A DNA stretch of 64,000 nt. Origin: Asterochloris sp. CNOR1. Its lineage: Eukaryota > Chlorophyta > Trebouxiophyceae > Trebouxiales > Trebouxiaceae. The notes beneath the pieces were generated by a model. That model was not told the origin of the DNA and ran no database searches. It saw only the letters and a list, made by a program, of their open reading frames with translations. The translations under genes and the position numbers were made by a program. Positions 12,440 to 22,679 of the stretch are shown here, in pieces. The first letter of the stretch is position 1; every line of letters starts with the position of its first letter. The stretch is from assembly GCA_963969365.1 (NCBI GenBank), contig OZ017758.1, forward strand, positions 558,001 to 622,000, given 5' to 3'.

Positions 12440-12706
12440 TTGCGTAACCCTTCTGGTGAATAATATTTGCACGCAGAGTCCCAAAGTCCATGTTAAAAGG
12501 TTACTGGCCTGCATTTCAGCTGAAGCAGATGACTGAGATTCTTTGGCTGCAGACGTGGACAAGCAAGGCAGCACAGCCAGGAAGCAGGCAGCCACAGCGC
12601 AAGGGTATGCTGCAGGCCTGCATGGGAGGCAGCTTTTGTCTGTGCATGGCTGTATCTAGGCTTTAAGTGCCCACTTGAAAGCTGCCGAGGAACGCAAGAC
12701 ACATCA

Positions 12707-12936
12707 TGCAGCACGCAGATGCCTACCAATAACCCAAGAAGGCTCTGACAGGTCTCTGTCAGAGCCTTGCACCTGCAAGAACTTCCATGAACTTCACATA
12801 ATACCATCATATGCTAGATTTACGGACACTATAGAATGTTTAGCACTCTGTGCAATTTAAACAGACTCCTGGCACCTCATGAAGTCTTGACACCCTTATG
12901 GCCTCAGGGCTCAAGGCAACCTGGGCCACACAACAG
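12707..12936 (+). repeat. Solo LTR b, unit 1
   Basis: Diverged copy of the same LTR family (TGCAGCACGCAG start, CTGGGCCACA near the end). CATCA flanks it at 12702 and 12937 if the end is placed at 12936; the 3' edge is uncertain by a few bases. A local inverted GGCTCTGACAG..CTGTCAGAGCC lies inside. Confidence 0.5.
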
Positions 12937-12953
12937 CATCAGTCTCACCACAG

Positions 12954-13022
12954 TTTGCAGTGAGCTTTCCTTAAACCCTTAGGAAAGGGTTTCCTAAGGG
13001 TTTAAGGAAAGCTCAGTGCAAA
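12954..13022. repeat. 69-bp quasi-palindrome, unit 1
   Basis: Two 33-base arms (12954-12986 and 12990-13022) around a GGG loop, complementary at 32 of 33 positions; the arm core is TTTCCTAAGGGTTTAAGG. It can form a long hairpin or cruciform. Its right edge abuts solo LTR c, and the last bases double as that LTR's GCAAA target duplication. Confidence 0.9.
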
Positions 13023-13260
13023 TGTAGCACACAGCTACCTACTAGAACCTACCAGACCTGCCAGACACTTCTACTGCACCTGCCAGAAGTTTCCACTGCA
13101 CCTGCCAGAACCTTCCATGAGCTTACCTTTATAGATATTGATGATAATATGGTTTATATAGCACTCCGTTCACCTTGCTAGCAGACCTCTCGTACTTCAC
13201 ACACCTCACATCCCTGTACCTGGCCTCAGGGCCCAAGTCCATAGCAACCCCTGGGCCACA
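13023..13260 (+). repeat. Solo LTR c, unit 1
   Basis: 238 bp, TGTAGCACACAGC to CCTGGGCCACA, flanked by GCAAA on both sides (13018-13022 and 13261-13265). It contains a TATATAGCAC promoter-like motif. Best preserved LTR of the family in the unit. Confidence 0.8.
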
Positions 13261-13869
13261 GCAAATGTAGCTCCCAAGTGTCTTGTCAGCATAGCATTGA
13301 TTATCATCTGCGATAGTCGTCCCTGTAGCATAGCACTGGAAGAGATTGTCACAGGCTTGACAGGAACTTGAATCCCTGAATCGATGTCTTGCCAAGATCA
13401 GGACCATCGTGGCTGGCACCGTCAAGATTTGCGTCGGAGGCCTAGTACACCAGGACAGCTTTACAGCAGCACAACTAGCGCAAGGGCTGCAAGAGAGACA
13501 CTTCACGTGTGCCCATCAAGTTTGATGAGGGTAAGCAGCAGAGCAGTTTCAAACAGGCGCTGACGAGGCTAGCGATGGCAAGCTGATGCGTAAATTGCAG
13601 GCTGCTGGCACTGCTGGTGAATATATATGCGGTGGCTGTCAGCATCGCATCGAGAGCTCTGCAGCGAGATCAACCCCACCATAACGCTCCAGCTGCACAA
13701 ACATTGGCAGTGTAGCAGCTTCCTGGGCCTGCCATGATGTAAATGCTCCCCAATGCAGTGAGTGCTGGAGGTCTTTGTTCACAAACGCAGCACGTCACTC
13801 ACAGCAACTGCTGCCAATGCATGAGCAAGTGGCCATTGAACAAAACACCTGGCGGGCGTCCAGGAAGCA

Positions 13870-14900
13870 ACTCAGCCATACACCAGTGATCGGTGGCCAG
13901 GTGGTGACAGGGCGGTAGCATCTGAGAAAAAGGGGGGTAGTGATATGCGCCAGGGTGAGCCGGCAGCTGGTCTCCTCAGCGTCTCCTGGAGCAGTCTTTT
14001 CGAAATTAGGTCAATCCAGCCTGTGCTGCCCGCAGACGCAAAATGACGTGCACACCAGGACCAAAAAGACTCTACAGCCAATTTAAGCCCTGCTGGACTC
14101 TCTTTGACTGTTAACGATTATTAAGAGGCATGCCGCCCAAACACAACCGCCAGTGCAAACAATGGGGATGGTGCAGCTGCAAGTGCAAGCCAAAATGTGG
14201 CAGCCGCCCCGCTATCAGGCGTGTACGACTATTGCTGTACGTCTTTTGCTGGCATAGTCTGCTGGGCAATGCAGCTTTGAGAGAGGTGGTGCACATGCTG
14301 AGCAGCAGCACAAGGGGGCCGCAGGGCCCAGGAGGCAGCATGAAACTGCAGAGCTGCAGCAGGAATGTCCGCACACTGTGGTAGCAACATTGAACAGGGC
14401 GGCCTGCGCACTGTGCTTCAGAGTAGTGGTCCAGGAGTGTTACTGCCACAAGTGCTCAGCGGAAGCAAGGCGCAGCAGAGGTCCGGACACCGGAAAAGAG
14501 GGGTTCACAGTGAGGGAGCAGGCATGGTCACAGGGAGTGCTCTCCGTGTTTCTTCTTGCTACTCATCCTCAGCACTCTGCAAAGGACCCCGGGACTGGGG
14601 TACCCGGCCACAGCCTCTGGCATCACTGTCAACACATAACAGCAGACGCGGCCAAAGCTGTCACGGCAAGGTCCAATGGTCCAGTCTTGTTCAGCCTCCT
14701 CACGGCTGCCTCAGCAGCAAAAGCAGGCCCCTTGCTGTTTTGCTGCTTCTGCTCCTGCTCCTGCACTTGGCTGCCTCCGCAACGCAGCTGCCTGCATTGA
14801 TGTTCTTGCTGCTGGCCGATTCATTGTTGGATCAGCCACTGTTTGGCTCAAATTGTTTTTGACTGCCAGCACAGCAGGGCTCATGGTATGATCTCAAAGC
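13870..14900. other. Repeat-like stretch with a diverged KDZ-like piece
   Basis: No intact gene. On -, about 14600-14840 resembles the cysteine-cluster part of the frame at 15890-16654 (shared VMPEAVA), in broken form. The segment near 14050-14130 (CTCTACAGCC ... TAAGAGGCATG) has a relative near 48735-48830. Copies are at about 25913-26943 and 40621-41651. Confidence 0.35.
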
Positions 14901-14945
14901 CGGGCCATGCAGGCGGCTTATTCGAGCATCCCTCTCTCTTACGAC

Positions 14946-15170
14946 AACATGCTTCAGCCTGCAGGTGTGCAAAAGTGGCCAGTATGGTCAGCCCTCTGCC
15001 AGCACTGTGAGGTGCTTGACCAAGTCCTTGTGGACAATGTTTTCATGAGGCATGCTGTGCACAGTACCTAGACCATCTAGAGAGTCCCTTGCAAAAGGGT
15101 ACACTTGGCAGCTTCCCTTCAAGGGGCCTCACATGGCAGCTGACTCAACCTGAAGATGTGAAGGCCAGAT
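14946..15170 (+). repeat. Diverged end of the foldback element family
   Basis: Starts TGCTTCAGCCTGCAGGTG and has AGGTGCTTGACC, matching the arms of the foldback element at 16946-17647. A lone arm or the remnant of a second copy. Unit copies are at 26989-27213 and 41697-41921. Confidence 0.45.
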
Positions 15171-15352
15171 ACCTCTTCTGCGTGTTAAGGTGAGGTCTAT
15201 CTGTGAATGTGCTGCAACTCTCGCAGTTGGGACGCACTGTGTGTTGCCTGCGCAACGATTTCAAGCATTCGGGTGCTCCGGTCGCAGGTGGTCAAGCACC
15301 ACTCTTTAGGACCAGCAACTGTTTACCCACCAAGTGAGCCAGTCATGGCAGG

Positions 15353-15600
15353 TGGAGGACGCAACTGCCTAACAAAACCTACCAGGCCTGCCAGAAGCTC
15401 CCCCTGCCACGCACCAGAACATTTCATGAGCCTTACTAGATGCTGCAAATCGTAATTCCTTATGTTTTCCAAGGCATCAGGACCTTTGTTTTGTTCACTA
15501 AAACACTTGTTCAACAACGTTAACACACACTTCTTTTATCTCCTGAAGTCCTGACATCCTTGTACCTGGCCTTAGGGCCCAAGTCTACAGCTCCTTCTGC
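15353..15600 (+). repeat. Solo LTR d, unit 1 (old)
   Basis: Strongly diverged relative of the LTR family: AAAACCTACCAGGCCTGCCAG near the start, GACATCCTTGTACCTGGCC and GGGCCCAAGTC near the end. No convincing target duplication, so edges are approximate. Probably the oldest of the set. Confidence 0.45.
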
Positions 15601-15889
15601 GGCCATTTAAGTCTGCTCAACACCAGCCAGCTGCAACTGATGCTAAAGCAACACAGGAGCAGGACATCAGCTGCTTGCCAGAATACAGCATGCTGAGAGC
15701 ACGTTTAAGGCGCCCAGCTCACAACCCAAACAGCTGTGCTCGGCATGTAGCAACCCTGCAGAATCCTGCACAGGTGGGTGCAACGCACCTGGGCAACCCC
15801 CAGCTGTTTCCTCAGGCCTGGCGCCCGGCTGCGCTTCAGCCAGCTGTACCTCCTGCCCTGCAGCACAGTATGTCACAGGAGCTTGAGTA

Positions 15890-16654
15890 TCATCTGAGAG
15901 CAGCACAGAAGGCTGTTGCTGACACTGCTGAGTCCCCAACCGTCAGGTGGTGGAACAACCAGAGCAGCTGGTCGGCAAAGATGGTCTGCGGCTGCAAGAG
16001 CGTGGCCGGGACGCATGCCACAGCCTCTGGCATCACGCTCCAGACACCACAGCACATGCAGCTGAAGCTGCGCAGCTGGACCTCGCCGTCTGCAGCGAGG
16101 CCCACATAGCGCACTGCCTTGTCCTGACTCGCCAGTGTTGCAGCAGCAGGAGCAGGCCCTGTGCTGCTCTGCTGCTGCTGCCGCTGTTCTTGCTCCTGGC
16201 TAAAATATCGCCGGATGGGACAGCAGGCATCTGTCTGGACGACACTGTCTATGTCTGCCTGCACAGACGCCAGCACGGCCAGCTTTGCAGCCTCCCTGAT
16301 GGCATCATGCCGCTGTGCTGATGCCAGCCGCTGGCTCTCGCCGTGGCAGAGTGCGGCGCCAGTTGGCATCCGCTTTCTCGTTGCGCTCCAGTTGGGTATC
16401 CTGCTGAGCATCAGGGGGGTACTCATAAGCGTCGTAACCGCTTGACTGGTCAATCTGGGCAGCTCTGCGCCTGGCAGGCCTTTTACCCCATAGGCGTTGC
16501 CCACATGCACGGTCTGCCTTGTGGTGGCCTGGATGGCGCGTGCCTGCTGCAATGCAGCTGGGCTCAGTCGCACGGGAGACAGCGGCTGCTGTGCAACAGG
16601 CTCCTCAGCGCTGGCGGCAGACTGCCCTGATAAAGTCTGCCAGGTCCACATCAT
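15890..16654 (-). pseudogene. KDZ-transposase-like N-terminal fragment, unit 1
   Basis: A 254-residue open frame unlike its surroundings. Its C-terminal third (FSCMCCGVWSVMPEA, then ACVPATLLQPQTIF, then a helix LLWLFHHL) follows the pattern of the CxC cysteine-cluster domain found N-terminal to Kyakuja-Dileera-Zisupton (KDZ) transposases: Cys pair, P-x-T-x-x-P, then a helical segment. No transposase core follows in any frame I could read, so this is at most a fragment of a plain DNA transposon, or one exon of a spliced one. The family call rests on motif resemblance only. Confidence 0.4.
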
Positions 16655-16945
16655 TCATTTCCTCTTCTGATGCTGCATGGAGAGGCCAGTAACTCAGCAG
16701 TCGGTTTGAGGAAAACACATGACCGTAATGTGATGGCCGTTGAGCTTGAACACAACATGGCCGATCATTTCTGCTGCCTGCTCACCTGCCCTGAGCTTCT
16801 TTCTGCCCGGCATGATGCTCAGCTGTGCGGGAGCCACGCAGGGTTCACGGGAAAAAGTCAAACATCGGGTTGAGTTTCGTAAGGTCATGTCCTGGCTGCA
16901 TGCAGGCAACTCGTCAGAGCAGCCTTCTGATTGTGTGATAGCAGG

Positions 16946-17647
16946 ACAGGCTTCAGCCTGCACCTGAGCATCACTTGTCAATTATATCCAGTCTTCCGCC
17001 TGTAATGTCAGGTGCTTGACCGAGGCCTTGCCGGCATTGTCTTCACAGGGCAAGCTGTACATAGCTTCAGGATCATCCTGAGAGGCAGCCCCTACAAGGG
17101 ATTGGGAGATGGCTGCACTTGTAATCTCGAACATCAGGGGCCCCCACTGATGTTTCCTCAGTGAAGGTTCCTGAGGCCCCCCTGTGACTTAGCTGACCCC
17201 TGGGCCACGGCAGGGCTCCTGCCTTGGTGCAGGTCTGCAATGCTGCAAGTGATAACGGTCAACTCTGGCGGTGTAAGATTGCCAGGGAAGAGCAAGATAA
17301 TCTCAGTCCTGTTTTGGCCAACATCACAGACTCCAGCCCTGCCCTTGTACTCCATGGGAGTTCTGACTGTTTCGCCTCTCAACCTTCTAGCAAAATGCGT
17401 TGCAGCAAAGTCACAGGAAACTATCATGATCCCCACGTGATGTTCACAAAGGGGTCGTGAGGTTCAATTCTTCAGTGCAGCCATCTCCGAATCCCTTGTG
17501 GGAGCTGAGTCTCAGGAAGGTCCGGAAGCTTTGTAGAGCTTGTTCCTTGAAGGAACTCCCGCCAAGGCCTCGGTCAGGCAGAGGACATTGTTGGCAGAAG
17601 GCTGGACACAATGCATGAAGTATGCACAGGTGCAGGCTGAAGCCTGT
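16946..17647. mobile_element. Foldback/TIR DNA element, unit 1
   Basis: 702 bp bounded by long imperfect inverted repeats of roughly 200 bases (about 16946-17155 and 17436-17647). Both outer ends read ACAGGCTTCAGCCTGCACC inward. Further matching blocks are GACCGAGGCCTTG and GAGATGGCTGCACT. The core has no coding capacity, so it looks non-autonomous. No clear target duplication was seen. It ends six bases before the retroelement LTR. Confidence 0.62.
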
Positions 17648-17652
17648 AATGC

Positions 17653-17858
17653 TGCAGCACACTGCTGCCTTCTAGACCCTACCAGACCCTATCAGAAGCT
17701 TCCACTGCACCTGCTAGAACCTTCCTTGATTTTCCTTTCCTTATATTATAATAATATGAGGGTATATATAGCACACTGGTACTTCACCAACATTCCTTGA
17801 CACCTTTGAACAGCGTCTCAGAGCCCACCGTCCACCGTACGTTGTAAGCGAGGCCACA
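17653..17858 (+). repeat. 5' LTR of retroelement copy 1
   Basis: 206 bp from TGCAGCACACTGC to GAGGCCACA. It shares blocks with the solo LTRs (TTCCACTGCACCTGC, TATATATAGCACAC, GACACC) but is a distinct subfamily. A TATATATA at 17763-17770 is a likely promoter. Just downstream, TGGTTTCGGAG resembles a primer-binding site for initiator tRNA-Met (9 of 11 bases of the usual TGGTATCAGAG). Confidence 0.7.
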
Positions 17859-17892
17859 ACTTGGTTTCGGAGGTTCTGTTCGACCATTCCCC

Positions 17893-18741
17893 ATGGACCC
17901 AGCAGCCATGCAAGCCAAGATCGGGGAGCTCGAGGCTTCCCTGGCAACAGTCACCGGTGCCCTGCAGCAGCTCAGCACACAGCAGGCTGCCCACTCAGCA
18001 CCCAAGCAACCCAAGCCACCTCAGCCAGAGAAGTATGAGGGAGACCGCCGCAGTGGTGCAGCATCCGACTGGCTGCACCAGATGACACTCTACCTCACCA
18101 TCCTGGGCATCCTGGACACCGCCCACGCCATCCCCCACGCAGTGTCCTTCCTCATCGGAGCTGCCAGAACCTGGTGGCGTGCTCAGGAAGCTTCTGGAAG
18201 CCCACCAACCACCTGGGCAGCCTTCAAGGCCTCCTTCCTTGAGGCCTTCCAGACCATCGATGCTGAGCGCATGGCCAGGGACCGCATGGAGAACCTCAAG
18301 CAACGCACCTCTGTCACAGACTACGCCAACCAGTTCTCAGGTCTGCTCCTGGAAGTTCCAGAGATGCACCCTGCGGACGCCGTCTACCGCTTTGTGAGGG
18401 GGCTGAAGCCCCAGATCCGCCTCCACGTGGAGCTCCAGCGCCCAACCACTGTCAACGACGCCATCCGCTTGGCACAAGCTGCTGACTCAGCACTGTACAT
18501 CACGCGGCCCACCTACCCTGTCAACCGGCCGACACCTTCACCTACCTACATGGGGCCACAGCCCATGCAACTTGGCGCTCTGACCCGCCCACCCAAGCTC
18601 TCACCAGCAGAGCGTGAGCGCCTGTACAGAGAGGGCAGGTGCTTCCGCTGCCGCCAGCCTGGACATCTTGCTGAGGAGTGCACCTACTTCAACACCACGC
18701 GCCCCACATCATCCTCATCACATGAGCAACCAAAAAACTAG
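17893..18741 (+). CDS. gag: gag-like protein of retroelement copy 1
   Basis: 282 residues. A short N-terminal coiled helix ([18 protein letters not shown]) is followed by a Retrotrans_gag domain ([10 protein letters not shown] ... [12 protein letters not shown], about residues 95-125) and a single CCHC zinc knuckle near the C terminus ([14 protein letters not shown]). It is the structural protein of the element's particle. The ATG at 17893 comes directly after the leader. Confidence 0.88.
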   Translation: MDPAAMQAKIGELEASLATVTGALQQLSTQQAAHSAPKQPKPPQPEKYEGDRRSGAASDWLHQMTLYLTILGILDTAHAIPHAVSFLIGAARTWWRAQEASGSPPTTWAAFKASFLEAFQTIDAERMARDRMENLKQRTSVTDYANQFSGLLLEVPEMHPADAVYRFVRGLKPQIRLHVELQRPTTVNDAIRLAQAADSALYITRPTYPVNRPTPSPTYMGPQPMQLGALTRPPKLSPAERERLYREGRCFRCRQPGHLAEECTYFNTTRPTSSSSHEQPKN

Positions 18742-18818
18742 CTGGCCAGCCTGGTCACACAGGCTTTGGGCACAGAGCTGCGCCGGCACACATCCAAAGC
18801 CACATCGGAGTCGCCACC

Positions 18819-21120
18819 ATGACAACACCACCATGCCACCCAGACCTGCTCATCCTTCAAGGCACCTGCGCCGGACACCCTGCCAACATCCTGGTGGACT
18901 CAGGTGCCTCCATGGACTTCATCAACCACCGCTACATGGCCAAGCACAGACTACCCAAGACCAAGGAAGACCCCCATGGGCGTGTCACGCTTGCAGACGG
19001 CAGCGTGCGCCCATGCACCCAGATTAGCGACAACACCGTCACCCTCAGTGGCTACCAGACCTCGTGCCACCTCCACGTCACAGACCTCGGCCCCCGTGAT
19101 CTCATCCTGGGACAACCATGGCTCCAGAGCAACAACCCTGACATCGACTGGGCACAGCGCACCTTGCGGCCAAGAATCCAAGGACCTGAACGCCCAACAC
19201 AGATCATAGTGGCCCCCAGCAGTGAGGCACCAAGGACAACTTCTTCCAAGGACATCCCAGTCATCTCCTCGTTGCAAGCCTCCAGAGCACTCAGACACGG
19301 CGCCAGCGGCTATCTTGCCCTGGTGCGCACCGCAGAGACAACCACCGCAGAGACAACCACCGCAGAGACAACCACAGTGACCCCGGCACCACAGACTTCA
19401 CACGCCCAGCTACAGGAGGTGCTGAACCGGCACCAAGGCGTCTTCCAGCCTCTTCCCAGTAAACTACCACCAAGGAGGGACGTTGACCACCACATCGACC
19501 TGGAACCTGGCGGCGCCCAACCATATCAGGGCATCTACCGCATGTCCCCTCTGGAGCTTGGAGAGCTGCGCAAGCAGCTGGACGACTTGCTGGAGAAGGG
19601 CTTCATCAAGCCCAGCAAGTCCCCCTTTGGAGCACCCATCCTCTTCGTGCACAAGAAGGACGGCCGCCTGCGGATGTGCATCGACTACAGAGCGCTCAAC
19701 AAAATCACTGTGAAGAACCGCTACCCCATTCCACGCATTGATGACCTCCTGGACCAACTCAAAGGCGCCAAGGTGTTCTCCAAGCTGGACCTGGCCAGTG
19801 GCTACTGGCAAGTCCGCTTCGCTGAGGGCGACACGCACAAGACGGCCTTCCGCTCACGCTATGGTCACTTTGAGTTCCTGGTGCTGCCCTTTGGGCTCAC
19901 CAACGCGCCAAGCACGTTCATGACCCTCATGAACCAAGTGCTCAGGCCCTTCCTGGACAAATTCGTCGTGGTCTACCTTGACGACATCCTCATCTACTTC
20001 AAGTCCCCTGAGGAGCACGCGCAGCATGTGGAGGCTGTGCTCAGTGCCTTGGAGCGGCACCACCTCTACGCCAAGGCCTCCAAGTGCCAGTTCGGCATGG
20101 CTGAGCTGGACTTCCTTGGCCACACCATCAGCGGGGCAGGCATCAAGGTGGACGCAAGGAAGGTGAAGGCCATTCTTGATTGGCCTGACCCCTCAGACGC
20201 CCACCAACTCCGGTGCTTTCTGGGCCTCGCGGGCTTCTACCGGCGCTTTGTCAACAGGTTCTCCCACATAGCAGCGCCACTGACCAACATCACCGGCGCC
20301 AAGGCAACTTGGCGATGGAGCGAGGTGGAGGCCAAGGCCTTTGCTGAGCTCAAGCATGCTCTGACAACCACACCAGTCCTGGCCACACCTGACTTCGCCT
20401 ACCCCTTCGAGCTCTACACAGACGCCTCCCAGTTTGCCATCGGGGCCACGCTGCTTCAGGACCAAGGCAATGGACTTCAGCCCATCGCCTACGAGTCTCG
20501 CAAGCTCAACTCCGCCGAGCGCAACTACCCCATACATGAGCTGGAGCTACTGGCGGTGATCCATGCTCTTCGCACATGGCGCTGCTACCTGGAAGGATCC
20601 AAGTTCCGCGTCAACTCAGACCACCTCAACCTCAAATACCTCACCACTCAGCGCAACCTGTCCCGGCGACAAGCTCGCTGGCTGGAGACACTCCAGCAGT
20701 TTGACCTGGACATCCACTACAAGGCGGGCAGTGACAACCTCGCAGACCCCCTCTCCCGCCGCCCAGACCTCCATGCCATCACTGGCACCTTCCAACACAA
20801 CCTTATGGAGCGCATCAAGTCGGCCTACGAAGGCGACACCTACCTGGAGGAGAGTGGAAGGCAAGTGCTTGAGGAGTTGGACGGCGTCTGGCGCAAGGAG
20901 GGTGCAGTCTACGTGCCAGCTGGTGCTAACCTTCGCCAAGACATTCTCCGCGAGTACCACGACACCCCCTTCTCTGGACAGCTGGGCATGGACAAGCTGC
21001 TTCGAGGAGTCTCCAAGGACTTCTGGTGGCCACACCAGCGCGATGATGTGGCTGACTATGTCAGGACCTGTGACTCCTGCCAACGCAACAAGCCCCTCAA
21101 CCGCGCACCCGCCGGCCTTC
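18819..21120 (+). pseudogene. pol: pol of retroelement copy 1 (truncated)
   Basis: Aspartic protease motif [12 protein letters not shown] near residue 25, then a short tandem repeat of AETTT, reverse transcriptase ([21 protein letters not shown] near residue 385), RNase H ([13 protein letters not shown] near 530) and the integrase zinc-binding part (about residues 710-755). The domain order is that of Ty3/gypsy. The copy is incomplete because it ends at the unit junction, after which the frame runs on through antisense host sequence to 21557. Confidence 0.9.
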
Positions 21121-22043
21121 AGTGGGCGAAGTGCAGCTTCCTGAAGCGCAGCAACCACATAGGGACCTGGGCACCTGCTTCTCCAGACCCAGATGGTCCC
21201 CAACAGTATGCTCGTGAGTGCTGCCAGCAGGGCTATCTGCAATGGCAAGGACTGCTGACCAAGCACGATGCTTTGTTGTGGGCCTGCTGTGGGCTCCACA
21301 GGGCAGCTCTGCAGCTCCAAACCCGCAGTCATCAAGCTCACCTGGAGGAGCTGCGCCAGCGTGTCCCGCACGTCTTGGTGAGGGTCCGAGGCGTAGTGCC
21401 TGGCAGGGAGGTTGAAGCACTTGAGGGAGTCGCTGCCCTGGGGGTGCTGCAGGATCAGCGGGCACTCCCGTATGGCTGCAGCCCCCTTCGCTGCAAGGAT
21501 AGGCTGAGAGTCAGCTGGATGCTGGTACTGCATGATTGTCGGCTGGGCAACATGTGAGTTGCTAGAGGTCGGGCAAGAGGGCGCTTGCAAAACTGATGGG
21601 AGTATGTTATGTGAAAAGGGCCCACCTGTAGCAAAGCTGGGTGAGGCGTGACCTGGTGTGGCCTTCCTGCTGCTCACAACAGAGGCCTTGTCGCCACGGG
21701 CTGCCTTCACTCCATTCCACTTGCTGCTGGCCCTGCGTGCATCATTATTGTGCAGCTGCAGCTGAGGCTCTGCAGCAGCGCCTGCAGTGGGCTTCGCAAC
21801 CGGCTCGTGCTGCCCACCACTGCGTGCTCCAGCACGGGAACTGTCAGACTCAGCGTCACTTTGGGTGACAGACTCTGTGTTGGGCTGTTGTGAGGCTGCC
21901 TGTGGCTTGCTGCTGCTCACTGCAATAGGGTCAGCTGCTGCTGCCGATGGGATTCTGGTGGGTACAGTGCCTGGCAATCCTTTCAAGTGTTTCTGGAGCT
22001 GCGAGGCAGCAGGAGAGTGCTCAAGGCCAAGAGCCTGCTCCAC
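20616..22043 (-). other. Chimeric frame: J-gene 5' part fused to antisense pol (units 1/2 join)
   Basis: A continuous 475-codon frame. It begins in the copied 5' part of the J-domain gene (same residues as at 7335-6413, e.g. MEQALGLEHS), crosses the junction at 21120/21121 and continues about 170 codons antisense to pol. If the copied upstream exons are expressed, it would give a truncated host protein with a new tail and no J domain. Whether it is transcribed cannot be told from sequence. Confidence 0.5.
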
Positions 22044-22679
22044 TTCAAAAAGAGTGCTGCTAAGTGCATCGAAGGGAGCCTGCAGGGTGTGCCACAGAGA
22101 GAGTCAACAGCCATGCAGAACGTATGCTATGCAGCTCGATGAGAAAATGCTGTGTTGGGTGGCAGGTTGAAACGTCCAACATCACCTGCAGCTCCTCCAC
22201 CATCACCACCCATGAGCTCTTGATGACCAGGCCAAGTCCTCCCAATTGCTGGTCAATAAACCCGAAAATTTGACCACATGAACCTGCTCTGTGGTTTAGT
22301 GCAGCAGCAGCTAAACTCGTGAGCCACTGGGTGAACGGCTGACCCTGCTGTTAGAACTGGCATCGGAGAAAAAAGCAGATCGGAACACAAACTCCTGTGA
22401 CTTGGCAGCCAGGGGTTCTCCAAGGCAAGGGGGCAGGACGATCCATCGCTTGGCTTGTATGTGTTCAGCTTCTGAAGGGCAGTGGGTGCAAGAACTGTCA
22501 ATTCGCTGGTGCGGGCAGCACACTGAGGCCTTTGGAGGCGATTTTTCTGAGGCCAGGCTCACTGCCTGCATCAAGCAAGGCACATCTGGCTGGCAACCGC
22601 TGACAGTAATCGCATTTGTTTGAGGGGCAGCTTGCAGCATATACACGACCAATGCTAGTTCATTGTTGGGCAGCCACAC
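21121..22679 (-). pseudogene. Truncated 5' copy of the J-domain gene, unit 2
   Basis: Copy of 6413-7850 plus 10475-10601 with the intervening 2,630 bp missing. It lacks all exons for the SIMs and the J domain, so it cannot make the parental protein. The upstream open stretches are fused into one frame (22311-22679). Confidence 0.65.

Larger units (their letters stand above)
6413..21120. repeat. Tandem unit 1 of a triplication (14,708 bp)
   Basis: The sequence from TCAGTGGGCGAAG (6411 on) recurs at 21119 and 33162. Positions line up with constant offsets: +14708 to unit 2 before its large deletion, +12078 and then +12043 after the two unit 2 indels, and +26751 to unit 3 throughout. The left edge is inside an exon of the - strand J-domain gene. 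The right edge is inside the integrase-coding part of the Ty3/gypsy element. The edge sequences share only CT, which fits microhomology joining rather than transposition. Differences from unit 3 outside the retroelement are a few single bases, e.g. 12800 and 12513. Confidence 0.95.
17653..21120 (+). mobile_element. Ty3/gypsy retroelement, copy 1 (incomplete)
   Basis: Fossil-type annotation. Parts in order: 5' LTR, primer-binding-like site, gag, then pol with protease, reverse transcriptase, RNase H and the start of integrase. The copy stops at the tandem-unit junction and has no 3' LTR, so it is broken (one large truncation). Gag-before-pol order with integrase after RNase H is the Ty3 arrangement. 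The frames are long and open, so the insertion is probably young, and the tandem copying younger still. Confidence 0.92.

Noticed and set aside
13129-13506. Cysteine-rich 125-residue frame on -
   Set aside because: Half of it is antisense to solo LTR c, and the same LTR elsewhere gives similar accidental frames, so the protein look is likely chance.
14130-14384. Basic Lys/Cys-rich small protein on +
   Set aside because: Short, overlaps another frame on -, no splice or start context, and lies in repeat-like sequence.
19331-19376. Short direct repeats (GCAGAGACAACCACC three times) as a regulatory or CRISPR-like array
   Set aside because: They are in-frame codon repeats (AETTT) between protease and reverse transcriptase in pol, with no spacers, and recur in all three copies.
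19464-20537. Long antisense frames inside pol as overlapping genes
   Set aside because: They mirror the GC-rich codon bias of pol and lack any family signature; shadows of the sense frame.
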